This document shows, piece after piece, positions 1 to 8,412 of a DNA stretch of 12,529 bases. The notes beneath the pieces were generated by a model. That model saw only the letters and a list, made by a program, of their open reading frames with translations. It was not told the DNA's origin and searched no databases. Source of the DNA: Cyclostephanos tholiformis (lineage: Eukaryota > Bacillariophyta > Thalassiosirophyceae > Thalassiosirales > Thalassiosiraceae); NCBI GenBank assembly GCA_036939975.1, contig JALLPB010000850.1, forward strand, positions 1 to 12,529, in the 5' to 3' direction. Within the stretch, counting starts at the first letter, position 1. Each line of letters starts with the position of its first letter. A program made the translations under genes and the position numbers.

Positions 1-471
1 ATGGCTGTAGCCAGAGAGCTTGGCTAGAGGGCATTGTTTCTCTGTGGCTGAGGCGGCCAAAATTGGCAGAGAAACTAAGTTTTTAAGAAGCTAGTCAAAA
101 AATGGGGGCATATATGCACCCGTAGCTGTATAGCTGTTAACACATTTTCTTTTGAAGTATTTTTATTTTTACATTCTCTAAGTTTAAAAACTAAAGTGCT
201 ATGATACTTACCAACTTGCAACTATGATACCTACCTTCCAGAAAACAAGGTGACTATGGCAACCCCCCCCTGGCCAAAACCATGCTAAAACTCAATGAAT
301 ACAAGGGCAGCATTGGCAAAAAATATATTGCTGGGCAGCTAAGATTAGTTTGCATCATATCAATGCAGCAGTACAGAAAAGGCACAAGAATTCGCTTCAA
401 AAAACTCACCTTTAGTCAGCAAGTGCACCGCACCGCCATCTGTAGAAAATAGTCGATAAAATGAAGAAATA
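1..471. other. 5' flank of the retrotransposon, no gene seen
   Basis: No open frame of useful length or recognisable protein similarity was seen on either strand. The stretch is moderately AT-rich and holds a run of eight C at about 265-272. It also has a short imperfect direct repeat (ctatgatacttacc at 199-212 and ctatgatacctacc at 222-235). It is best read as the host or older repeat DNA into which the copia element inserted. Confidence 0.6.
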
Positions 472-476
472 GTTAG
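472..476. repeat. Target-site duplication, left copy (GTTAG)
   Basis: GTTAG lies immediately before the TG that opens the 5' LTR. The same five bases follow the CA that closes the 3' LTR at 6517-6521. A 5-bp duplication is the usual integrase footprint of copia elements. It shows the two LTRs belong to one insertion event. Confidence 0.85.
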
Positions 477-608
477 TGTTAATTACCCATCCATCCAGAT
501 GGATACTTACATGTATCAAAGTAACCAAAATGCACTTACCTGTTACTAACATCTCCTGGCTTACTTCCAATAGTAATGGCCTTACCACCATGCGATCCTA
601 GTTCAGCA
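477..608 (+). repeat. 5' LTR of the copia element
   Basis: This 132-bp terminal repeat has TG...CA ends and matches 6367-6516. By eye I count about eight substitutions plus one 18-bp gap relative to the 3' LTR. The gap falls between short TAGTAAT repeats, so it looks like a slippage deletion here, or less likely a gain in the other copy. The LTR is very short, as is common in compact copia lineages. No TATA box or polyadenylation motif was identified with confidence. Confidence 0.88.
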
Positions 609-871
609 GACATTACTAAAGCACTGATCCAGGGTGCACCCTACCCAATGCCAAACAAATATAGAACTAAAATTTGAACTCGCCACAGAACCTGCTGTCA
701 AAGCCACTATAGCTGTTGCCGCCTGCTGCACCATCACACACATTGCCACCCAATTGCAGAATAAGTACAGAATTATGTCATCCATCATCATTGATGTCTG
801 AGGAGTGGTCATCGGAACATACAAAACACCTCCCCTTTGTGCTCCTAAAGCTTCCTAAATTAAATACCAAC
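609..871 (+). other. Untranslated leader between 5' LTR and gag
   Basis: These 263 bases lie between the end of the 5' LTR and the likely gag start. No sequence ending in TGG, complementary to a tRNA 3' end, directly follows the LTR. The primer binding site is therefore either mutated, offset, or of the internal half-tRNA type. Short open frames here show no family resemblance. Confidence 0.5.
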
Positions 872-2045
872 ATGTCTGACACTGTCTCTGCTGATAGCTG
901 ACAGCATAAAGGCCCAAATGCCTCACCCCATCCTCATGTGCATGAATGGGGAATCCACACACAAGCAAGTTAAGATCCTCATCTGCAAGCTCATGGCAAA
1001 CTTAATGGCCATCACCTGCCACAGGGGGCATGGTAAGGGCCATCTGGGGCTCCTCCAGGACCCAGTTATCTACCTAGCCTCCAACGGAGCCCCATTCACC
1101 ATCCCTGCCACCAAACTACCGGCAGTTGTCCCAGTTGGAGCCACCACACTCCAATGTGAAGAACTGTGGGCCACATACATCGCCGAATGCCAGGCATGGA
1201 CAACCTATTGCCTCATCCTCTCCACCACCAGAGACCAATTACCACTGCCATCAATGATATCTACTATGTGGTACTTGACAATCCAATTGAAAGGCTCAAT
1301 CTATGCATGCTCGTCATGCGCATTCTCACAACATATATGCAGATCAGTTAACTGGATCTAGATGATAACCTTGCCAAGTTCAACATTGGCATCAACTCCA
1401 CCCTCCCATTGGTGGTATACACCAGAAAATAAGAGAAGAGCCAAATCTTTGCCTCGGATGACCACTGGGACCAAGCACACACTTGCCACCGGCAACATGA
1501 CCCTTGCATGGTGCAAATGGAAATGGCGACCCATCACCAAACATACCTGGCCAAACTGGAAAACTCATTGGACCGCGGCCTTTGCCAAAATGAGGGACAT
1601 CAATCACATGGCAGCTGGGTAATCGGCATTTGGGGCCAACACCGCAGAAGAAGCTGAACAGGCCCAGCAGATAGCATTGTCACTTAACAATCTCACCAAT
1701 GCATCAATCCAAAGAAACTCGACAATCGGCAACCTCGTGGCAACGAATGCCCAACTTGCACAGGCCCTGGAACAGATGCAGACTACCATGGTGCGGATGT
1801 TCCCTACTGGCCAGTTTCTGACAGGAACTATGCAACAGTCGCCATATCCAAATCCCACCCCTGCAGCATTCCCACAAGCACTCCCAACTCCAATTGCCCC
1901 TTCCACTCGGCTGGCACATTAGAGCACCACAAAACCCGACAGGGACAAACAAGGGTATTACTGGTCACATGGATTCAAGGTTAAAGTTGGACATAACAGC
2001 ACCACATGCAACTCCCGATGGGCGGGCCATCAGGCGGGCGCAACA
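872..2045 (+). pseudogene. gag remnant of the copia element
   Basis: The likely start is the ATG at 872 (MSDTVSADS), cut by a TGA at 899-901. Reading then continues in another frame from about 918 through a block containing LMANLMAITCHRGHGKGHLG and WPNWKTHWTAAF. These are the conserved capsid-type blocks of this copia lineage. Further stops fall at 1359-1361, 1620-1622 and 1920-1922, with a short out-of-frame stretch near 1350-1450. At 1956-2045 is a degraded zinc-knuckle-like segment (YYWSHGF, then GHNSTTC). The usual first Cys appears to be Tyr; this judgement rests on memory of the family pattern. A predicted helical stretch follows the capsid block (1677-1800, LNNLTNASIQ to ALEQMQTTM). 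The gene would have encoded the particle protein that packages the element RNA. Confidence 0.75.
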
Positions 2046-2221
2046 TGAAGCAACACCATAGAGGGCTCTAGATACCATGAAGGATACCCCGGTCCTCCCA
2101 TTGCACTACCCCCTCCACCATCGGCCTGATGGTGTAGTCCAGCGGACACTGTTATTGATGATATAGACGTAGTTAGATTCAACCATTTAGCAAACTATGT
2201 TACTAGTAGTAGCACATTTGG

Positions 2222-2640
2222 CTGTGCCAACCCACCAAATCTAGATCACACGACCCTCATCAACACAGCAGCTTCATGCACCCTCTCGGATGCACCCCAA
2301 TGCCTCCCATTGCATCCAACCATGGATGCATCACAGTCATACAACCTGGTGGTGCCCTCATGACAACCACACACTCTGTCAATCTTCTCCTTCATCACCT
2401 CCCAATGGAAGCGTGTCATGGAAACCATCTACCAGGCCTTGTGAACAATCTCCTCTTGGTAGCAACACTGGTCAATGCTGGGTGCGAGGTCTTCTTCCAC
2501 CACAATGGGTGTGAAGTGACACAAAAAACCCTAACAAAATGGAAGCCCAAAGAACAAACTATGGAGCATCATGATTGTCAATGATGGGTGGACAACCAGC
2601 TTTCAAGTCACCATCCCGGATGACCCCCATTCCCTTGCCT
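2222..2640 (+). pseudogene. Aspartic protease remnant of the copia element
   Basis: The best part is an open frame at 2276-2584 containing GNHLPGLVNNLLLVATLVNA and then GCEVFFHHNGCEV. This matches the second half of copia protease domains, where a hydrophobic strand precedes the (D/N)AGC..F block. The active-site strand lies upstream in a different frame and reads NTAAS near 2260-2275 where D-(S/T)-(G/A)-A-(S/T) is expected. The catalytic Asp thus seems replaced by Asn. Downstream, near 2570-2630, a VNDGWTTSFQV-like block continues the domain in yet another frame. A functional protease would have cleaved the Gag-Pol polyprotein. Confidence 0.6.
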
Positions 2641-2659
2641 AAAATTGAGCATGTCACCC

Positions 2660-3780
2660 CCCACAGGATGTGCCAACAGCCTCTATGAATGCTTCAAACT
2701 CACACACTTTTACTATGTGTGCCTCAACTTCCCGGTGAAGTCACCCTCATCCTCACATCAACATGGGATACCTGAAGGGCTTCCCAGAATCTGAATGGGG
2801 ACATTTGGATCAAATCCGCCAAGGCCTCCAATCCACCAAGCCCATCACACCTACATTCCCCATCGTCCTTCTGGCAGATATAGTAGACTCTAACATGGAT
2901 GCCAGCCCGCAAAAGACCAACAACAACCATATGCACCACATCTTCATGTCCACAAGTGATATAACTGACACCATCTCCAGCAACCAAACAGGCTACTTCC
3001 CCATTACATCAATCCAATGCAACACCTACGTGGTGCGGTTTTAAATTTACGATGTATCAAATCCCAATTAAAAATTGCTCAAAGGAAGAACTCCTGCAAG
3101 CATACATGGAGGTCTACACATGGCTCACTGCACGTAGTTACCATCCATACCTCCACAAACTGGACACACAACATGGAGGTGTTCATTGCAGTGGAACAGG
3201 TCAAGGTCCAATATTGCCCACCAGACATGCATCACACCAACCCAGCAGAATGCACAGTACAAACTTGGAAAAACCACTTCACCGCCAGCATTGCAGGTCT
3301 ACTGGCATCATTCCCTATAACACACTGGTGCTGTCTTACCCCTCAGACAGATATGGCCCTCAACATGATGTGGCCATGTTGCCTCAACCTCCTTCTATCT
3401 GCCCACGAAGCCATGGAGGGTGCGTTCTCCTTCAATGCAACACCACACACCCCATAAGGCACCGAGGTCCTCATCCACGTCAAGCCCATCAGATGCCGAT
3501 CATGGGGCTATCATGCTGCAAAGGCATGGTACCTCTCCCATGCCGCCAATCACTCCCGCTTTATTTGGGTTATCATGCGGGACACCGGGGGTGAATGCAT
3601 CACCGACACATTCCACCTCCAACACCTTGTGCTCCCTGTCCCACACATCACCATGACAGATTGCATCCTCCATGCCACCAGACAACTCACAGATGCAATC
3701 ACGGGTGTTCAAGAGGCCCCATGGGGCGAGATGGCAACCATCCAATTGCTGTGCTCTCTCCTGCTGGGCAAAAAACTAAC
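2660..3780 (+). pseudogene. Gag-pre-integrase and integrase core remnant
   Basis: From about 2675 to 2840 a segment reading SLYECFKLTHFYY in one frame and GYLKGFPESEWGHLDQ in another corresponds to the gag-pre-integrase region. The DDE integrase core follows. Codons for the likely triad survive: Asp at 3051-3053 (IYDV), Asp at 3163-3165 (HKLD) and Glu at 3248-3250 (NPAE, followed by TWKNH). They sit in three different reading frames. Later blocks SAHEAMEGAFSF, GTEVLIHVKP and MRDTGGECITDTF run to about 3780 with more stops. The enzyme would have inserted element cDNA into the genome. Several conserved Arg positions appear as Cys, Gln or Trp, consistent with CpG decay. Confidence 0.8.
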
Positions 3781-3863
3781 ACCTGGCCCGGATCCCCACA
3801 TTCTCCCTGTTATCCTGCCCTGCACTCCAACAGTCAGCCTGGATAATGATGCGGATCTGTCGC

Positions 3864-4676
3864 AGCTAAATTTGAATATATGGCATATTCAAAACTAGCT
3901 TCCAGTAAAATATCCAATTTATGGTATGTATATTCAAATTTACATGGTCATTTTGTCGCCGAATATTGAATATAGACCCCTTTTGCCAGAAAACCCATAA
4001 ATTTGAAACTACAGGTCCTAAGTATATTTGAATTTACAGGCCATGTTGCCATCTAATATCAAATTTATTTGAACTTCCGCGAGCTTCCGTAAACTTCATA
4101 TTTGATATTAGATGGCAAACAAGCCCCTTATTATCGAATATGAAGTTTACGGAAGTTTGCGGAAATTCCCATATTTGATATTAGATGGCAAGAAAACCCA
4201 TAAGTTTAAATATACATACCAGAGTGCCATCTAATATTGAATATGGAAATGTTGCAAATTTGATATTAGATACTGTAATCATATATTCAATTTTACGGGT
4301 TTTCTTGCCATCTAATATCGAATATGAGAACTTCCGCAAACTTCCATAAACTTCATATTCGATATGAAGGGGCTTGTTTGCCATCTTATATTGAATATGA
4401 AGTTTATGGAAGCTCACAGAAGTTCCCATATATTTGATATTAGATGGCAAGAAAACCTGTAAATTTGAATATACATACCGGACTGCCATCTAATATTGAA
4501 TATAGAAACGTTGTGAATTTGAGGGCCTGTCCGTCCATCTAATATCCAATATGAGCCTTACAAAATGACCAAATAACCCGTAAATTTGAAATGATATAGC
4601 TAGGTTAACCCGTAAATTTGAATGTATGGCGGAGCTTCATATGTAACTTTGAATTTACCGATATTTGATATTAGCT
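3864..4676. repeat. AT-rich foldback (MITE-like) insertion inside the copia element
   Basis: This block of about 810 bp is far more AT-rich than the flanking coding remnants and splits the spacer between integrase and RT. Both ends read AGCTAA inward (3864 and, inverted, 4676), giving weak terminal inverted repeats or a palindromic AGCT target duplication. The inner part repeats TGCCATCTAATAT and its complement at least ten times. Two hairpins of about 97 bp lie at 4071-4168 and 4328-4424. Their 19-nt loops (4111-4129 and 4367-4385) are exact reverse complements, so the hairpins are inverted copies of each other. A segment at 4144-4262 recurs in direct orientation at 4401-4522. No protein is encoded; it is a candidate non-autonomous DNA transposon or foldback element. 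Confidence 0.75.
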
Positions 4677-5836
4677 TCTACCGATCCACCTATTGTCATG
4701 TGGCAGCGCACTGCCATCCCATCAACGCCCCGCATACCACTTCCAGTGATGCCATCACCCAACGTCCCCACCAGCACTACTCCAATAGAGGACAATAGCA
4801 ATGAGAGTGATGTTCAGCCCCTGCTTAATCACTGCCATCGAACCAATTGAAGTGCACCCAAGCTTCTCCCACCTACTCATCCCTCAACAGGCAGTCAATT
4901 CCAGCACCTATGGGCCAGAACAATGCCCATGATCAGCTGCATCATCACACAGACTTCAACACCCCCTGCGCCGGTGATGGCCACATAAACGGCCAGTGGT
5001 TCATCGGGGCAATCATTGACAACATAACCGGCAACATCCTAGAAATTTGTTGTATGTTCAAAAGAGAGAACACCCATGAGTTATGGGAAACAAGCTTCAC
5101 CAATGAAATTGGGCGCCTGTTTCAAGGAATACATCACCTGAAGGGAATGGACACATGTTTTTTTCATTTGGAATGACCAAGTACCTATCTTCTGCAATTT
5201 TTGTCTTCAAAAAGAAGAACAACATTGGCCATGGCTCACCATTGGAGGAGATCAAAAAAACTACCCTGGTAACAAGGCCACGCCCAACACCAACCTCACC
5301 ACAGCCAAAATCCTCATCAACTCAACCATAAGCACACCCGGTGCCATTTTTATTGGCATTGACTTGGCTAACTTTAATCTTAACTCTCCCATGCCCAATC
5401 CAGAGTACATGTGCCTTTGCCTCGACATCATCCCAAACAAAATCATTGTTGCCTACAACCTCCATGACATCATCACTCCCGATGGGTGGGTGTACATCAA
5501 TATTTGCAAAGGCATGTATGGCCTCCCCCAGGCGGGCATCCTTGCCAACCAACTGTTGGGATGCCGTCTCTGGCAGTGAAAGGTTACTACCAATGCCAGC
5601 TTACCCCAGGCTTGTGGCACCATGTTTGGTGATCCATTGCATTCTGCCTTGTCGTGGATGACTTTGGCATCAAAGTATCCAACATGTCAGACTTCACCCA
5701 CTTAAAAGAGGTACTCACTGAACACTACACTGTCACCGTGGACCACAGCGGTTCCATGTTCTGCAGCATTCGGCTCGAGTGGGATCATGTTCAATGCTGC
5801 ATTGACTGCTCGATGCCAGGTTACATGACCATGATC
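4677..5836 (+). pseudogene. Reverse transcriptase remnant of the copia element
   Basis: A connecting Pro/Ser/Thr-rich spacer (4677-4850) precedes the RT domain. Near 5080-5160 the segment TSFTNEIGRLFQGIHHLKG matches the start of copia RT. Motif A (FIGIDLANF) keeps its catalytic Asp at 5361-5363. The KGMYGLPQAGILANQL block lies at about 5509-5556. Motif C reads LVVDDFG, with the Asp pair at 5657-5662, but in a different frame from motif A. The shift lies near 5565, where the open frame runs into a TGA at 5577-5579. A further block, SMPGYM, ends the domain. The enzyme would have copied element RNA into cDNA. Catalytic codons survive, but the polyprotein cannot be read through. Confidence 0.85.
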
Positions 5837-6330
5837 CTTGCTGTTCACATGGATGCCTCTTCCTTATCCAACCATGGTGGAAAAAGTAGGGTGGCTGGGC
5901 ATTTTTACCTCACCAATCAAAATGATGAGGACTTCAACAATTGAGCGATACTCACACTTTCTGCAATCATAAAACATGTCATGTTCTCTGCATCCAAGGC
6001 AGAACTGGCCGCCCTCTACTCCGGGTGCAAATTGGCAGCACCCACATGCACCACACTTGAAGAAATGGGACATGCCAACCACACCCCACTTCTGTGACCA
6101 CCACCAACATCACAGCCCAGGGCCTCACCATGGGCACAATGACACTGAAGGCCTCCAAGTCCATGGACCAATGATTTCATTGGCTCAAATGTCATGATGC
6201 ACAATGCCAATTCACATACTTATGGCGCAAAGGCATCCTCAACAGGGCCAACTATGCCAGAAAACATCATGTGCCACTCCATCACAAACATGTTCACCCT
6301 TTCTATGTCTTCGACTGTGATGCCTTGCCA
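5837..6330 (+). pseudogene. RNase H remnant of the copia element
   Basis: Directly after the RT remnant, LAVHMDASSLSN supplies the first RNase H Asp (5852-5854). The block KSRVAGHFYLTN follows, then SASKAELAALYSG with the Glu at 6002-6004, in the same frame. A TGA at 5942-5944 and later frameshifts break the sequence, but TTLEEMGH and further C-terminal blocks can still be traced to about 6330. RNase H degrades the RNA of the RNA:DNA hybrid during reverse transcription. Between this remnant and the 3' LTR no strong polypurine tract is visible; the bases before 6367 read acgaggatg. Confidence 0.8.
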
Positions 6331-6366
6331 AGCCAATAACAGCATGCTTGCCTACTTACGAGGATG

Positions 6367-6516
6367 TGTTAATTACCCATCCATCCAGATGGATACTTAC
6401 ATTTATCCAAGTAACCAAGATGCACTTACCTGTTACTAGCATCTCCTGGCTCACTTCCAATAGTAATAGCCATTACTTTAGTAATGTCCTTACCACCATG
6501 AGATCGTAGTTCAGCA
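6367..6516 (+). repeat. 3' LTR of the copia element
   Basis: This 150-bp direct repeat of 477-608 has the same TG and CA ends. It carries an extra 18 bp (about 6469-6486) that forms part of a near-perfect palindrome, CATTACTTTAGTAATG. The longer form is probably ancestral and the 5' copy deleted. About eight substitutions in 132 aligned bases indicate an old insertion rather than a recent one. Confidence 0.88.
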
Positions 6517-6521
6517 GTTAG
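6517..6521. repeat. Target-site duplication, right copy (GTTAG)
   Basis: GTTAG directly follows the CA that ends the 3' LTR and is identical to 472-476. This fixes the element's right boundary. Confidence 0.85.
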
Positions 6522-7754
6522 TTATACCAATAAAAATTGTATTGCCGTATTGTGACGTTTGTGTACTATTGCCCGATGTATGGTGATCTTACCTACCTTT
6601 AAAATTGAAGTCACTGGAAGGCAGGATGATCATGATTATCGTGTATTATTATTATTTTTAGTTGTGTGTTGTGTTGTGTTTGTGGTGCAAAGCCGTTGGT
6701 AATCTCACAATTGAAGTGGTTAAGAAACTATTGTTTACTACAAAAAATTATAAAGTGTTTAACATACATTTTTTTGTTTAAAACACAAAAATAGTACATT
6801 AACAAAATAAGTTGAAAAAAATGTAAATTTGAGAAATTAACCAGTAAAATAGATATAATAAAAGTTAATCTGATCTACAGATAAAATTTAAATTGCCAGA
6901 TCACAGATCCCAGATTTGTTCTTCAGTGGTTGTCATAGTTAGGTTGGTAATTTGGCTGGACTTTGCTACATCAATGAATGGTGACAACAAGGAAATCTAT
7001 GTGTTTTGAGATAGGCTCAGTAGCAACCATCAAAAACTGATCCCTTCTCCTCATGTTTCAAGAAGTAACATATCCAGGTACATTGAGAACCATATCTTTT
7101 CACACTGAATTCAAAACTTTCATCATGATAATGCATTGTAACTGAATTCATCTTCACATTTCTTCTTACTACAATACTAAGGTATGAAAACCTTGTTCCA
7201 CTTCCATGCTGTGGCAGTGCAGTGAGACTCATACCTTGTGATTTTTTGTTTAGTGACATCAATGGAAGCTGAAGTGTTTTATGTGTGAGTTGATGGAGGT
7301 GCTTCTTATGACAGTTATGAAACAGTGGATTAGTGATGTGTGGCATACCACAAATCTATGTTTCATGATGTTTTTGAATTAGATTGTTTGGTATGGTGAT
7401 GCATGCACTTGAATAGCTTTTTAATTTTTTGGAAAAAGATTTTTTGTGATATATTACATACTTTAATGATGTGGTGAAAAACAAGAAATTTGGTTTCATG
7501 ACATGAGTGGAAGAGTTGAAGTAACACTGCTTCAGAAGATTGGGGATATGTTACAAAGCCAGTTTTCTTGGCTCTGAAAAGACAAATGTTGAGCCATCTT
7601 AGGACAACAAATGACAACCAACAAGAAAACAGGGAGATTTGGCAACATACATTAATTCAAAATCTGATCCTATTTGGGGGAGCATCATGTGCCTTTTAAC
7701 TAATGATTTCGAGTATTCATCAAGGTATCCAAACACATAGGCTCAAATTGGTGT

Positions 7755-7859
7755 GTAGAAAAATGTATTTTTACATTAAGGTTGAGGGAATTGTGGGGCT
7801 TTCCCCCCATTTCTCTAAAATTGCTAAAGAAAAAACCTTAATGACACACAATTTTCTAC
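7755..7859. repeat. 105-bp imperfect hairpin
   Basis: The left arm (7755-7783, starting gtagaaaa and ending cattaaggtt) pairs with the right arm (7834-7859, aaccttaatg to ttttctac), leaving a small internal loop. The inner bases 7784-7798 (gagggaattgtgggg) and about 7802-7815 also pair partly, so almost the whole 105 bp can fold. It could be a small MITE remnant or a transcribed hairpin; nothing here decides between them. Confidence 0.6.
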
Positions 7860-7918
7860 AAAATAAAAAAAGAGAAAGAAGGCCCAATGGAGCTACCTCC
7901 TCATTTACTTAATAGAGT

Positions 7919-8065
7919 GGTAGAATCTATTTTAAAAGGCTAGAATGGATTCTACCATTCCAGACTTCTAGAATATGCCTCAATGGTGGAACTCGTGGAT
8001 TTTGTACCACAGTTCAGAATAGAACGTTAGAATCCATTCTAGAGAGCACTAGAATAGATTCTACC
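7919..8065. repeat. TAGAAT-type foldback repeat
   Basis: This is a nested inverted repeat. GGTAGAATCTATT at 7919-7931 is the exact complement of 8053-8065. CTAGAATGGATTCTA at 7940-7954 is the exact complement of 8028-8042. A 25-bp unit at 7940-7964 also recurs in direct orientation at 8049-8073 with two mismatches. More TAGAAT copies lie at 7969 and 8079. This looks like a short foldback or MITE. Confidence 0.65.
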
Positions 8066-8226
8066 ATTCTAGAGACCTCTAGAATACAATATGGAATTTT
8101 GGAGAGGAGAAAAAATTTCATGGGAGTGAATCCTGCCCTGGGCGGGCCTCGCTGAACTCCTCAGATTAGAGAGGAGGAAACTCGAATCCCTCAACCTCAT
8201 AAGTGACAGAACAAAAGGACTAGTCC

Positions 8227-8350
8227 AAACAATGAGTCAGCATGTGTGCTAGTGCAAGATTTATTTAGTTTGTTAATGGACAGCTTAGAAACAATAAGTC
8301 AGCATGTGTGCTAAAGCAAGATTTATTTGGTTTGTTAGTGGACAGCAGAT
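8227..8350. repeat. 62-bp tandem duplication
   Basis: Two adjacent copies start AAACAAT(G/A)AGTCAGCATG at 8227 and 8289. They differ at roughly five positions, apart from a diverged last few bases. The unit lies 60-190 bp beyond the stop codon of the minus-strand glycosyltransferase gene, so it may fall in its 3' untranslated region or terminator zone. Confidence 0.8.
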
Positions 8351-8412
8351 TGAATAAGACGGTAAATTAGCATTATAACAAAAGGCCAAATATTAAATCT
8401 TCCATTCTTAGT

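Larger units (their letters stand above)
477..6516 (+). mobile_element. Degenerate Ty1/copia-type LTR retrotransposon
   Basis: This is a 6,040-bp element with two direct LTRs beginning TGTTAATTAC and ending GTTCAGCA, flanked by a perfect 5-bp duplication. Internal remnants read in the order gag, protease, gag-pre-integrase and integrase, reverse transcriptase, RNase H. Integrase before RT is the diagnostic order of the copia (Pseudoviridae) class, against the gypsy order. The internal blocks resemble a copia lineage I recall as common in diatoms. About 810 bp of its length is a later foldback insertion (3864-4676), so the original element was near 5.2 kb. Every domain is broken by stops or frameshifts, so the copy cannot be autonomous. 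No clear primer binding site or polypurine tract was recognised next to the LTRs. Confidence 0.88.
6522..8412. other. AT-rich intergenic region with short repeats
   Basis: About 1.9 kb without a recognisable gene. Frames of 84-109 codons on the minus strand (7017-7346 and 7363-7617) and 69 codons on the plus strand (7703-7912) look like no family I know. Their amino-acid make-up follows the AT-rich base composition. The region holds a 105-bp hairpin, a TAGAAT foldback and a 62-bp tandem duplication, listed separately. The last part is the 3' flank of the minus-strand glycosyltransferase gene. Confidence 0.6.

Noticed and set aside
609..640. Possible tRNA primer binding site after the 5' LTR
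   Set aside because: No TGG-initiated stretch complementary to a tRNA 3' end directly follows the LTR; any site here would be guesswork.
4181..4489. 102-codon minus-strand frame inside the foldback block
   Set aside because: It consists of translated inverted repeats, with repeated peptide fragments, and has no independent protein character.
4046..4550. CRISPR-like impression from regularly recurring TGCCATCTAATAT units
   Set aside because: The copies alternate in orientation, spacing is irregular and spacers are themselves related. This is a foldback repeat in a eukaryotic context.
6340..6366. Possible polypurine tract before the 3' LTR
   Set aside because: Only a short mixed stretch (acgaggatg) is present. 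It is not a convincing purine tract.
7017..7617. Minus-strand frames of 109 and 84 codons in the AT-rich intergenic region
   Set aside because: There is no recognisable domain, and the composition follows the base content. Nothing supports expression.
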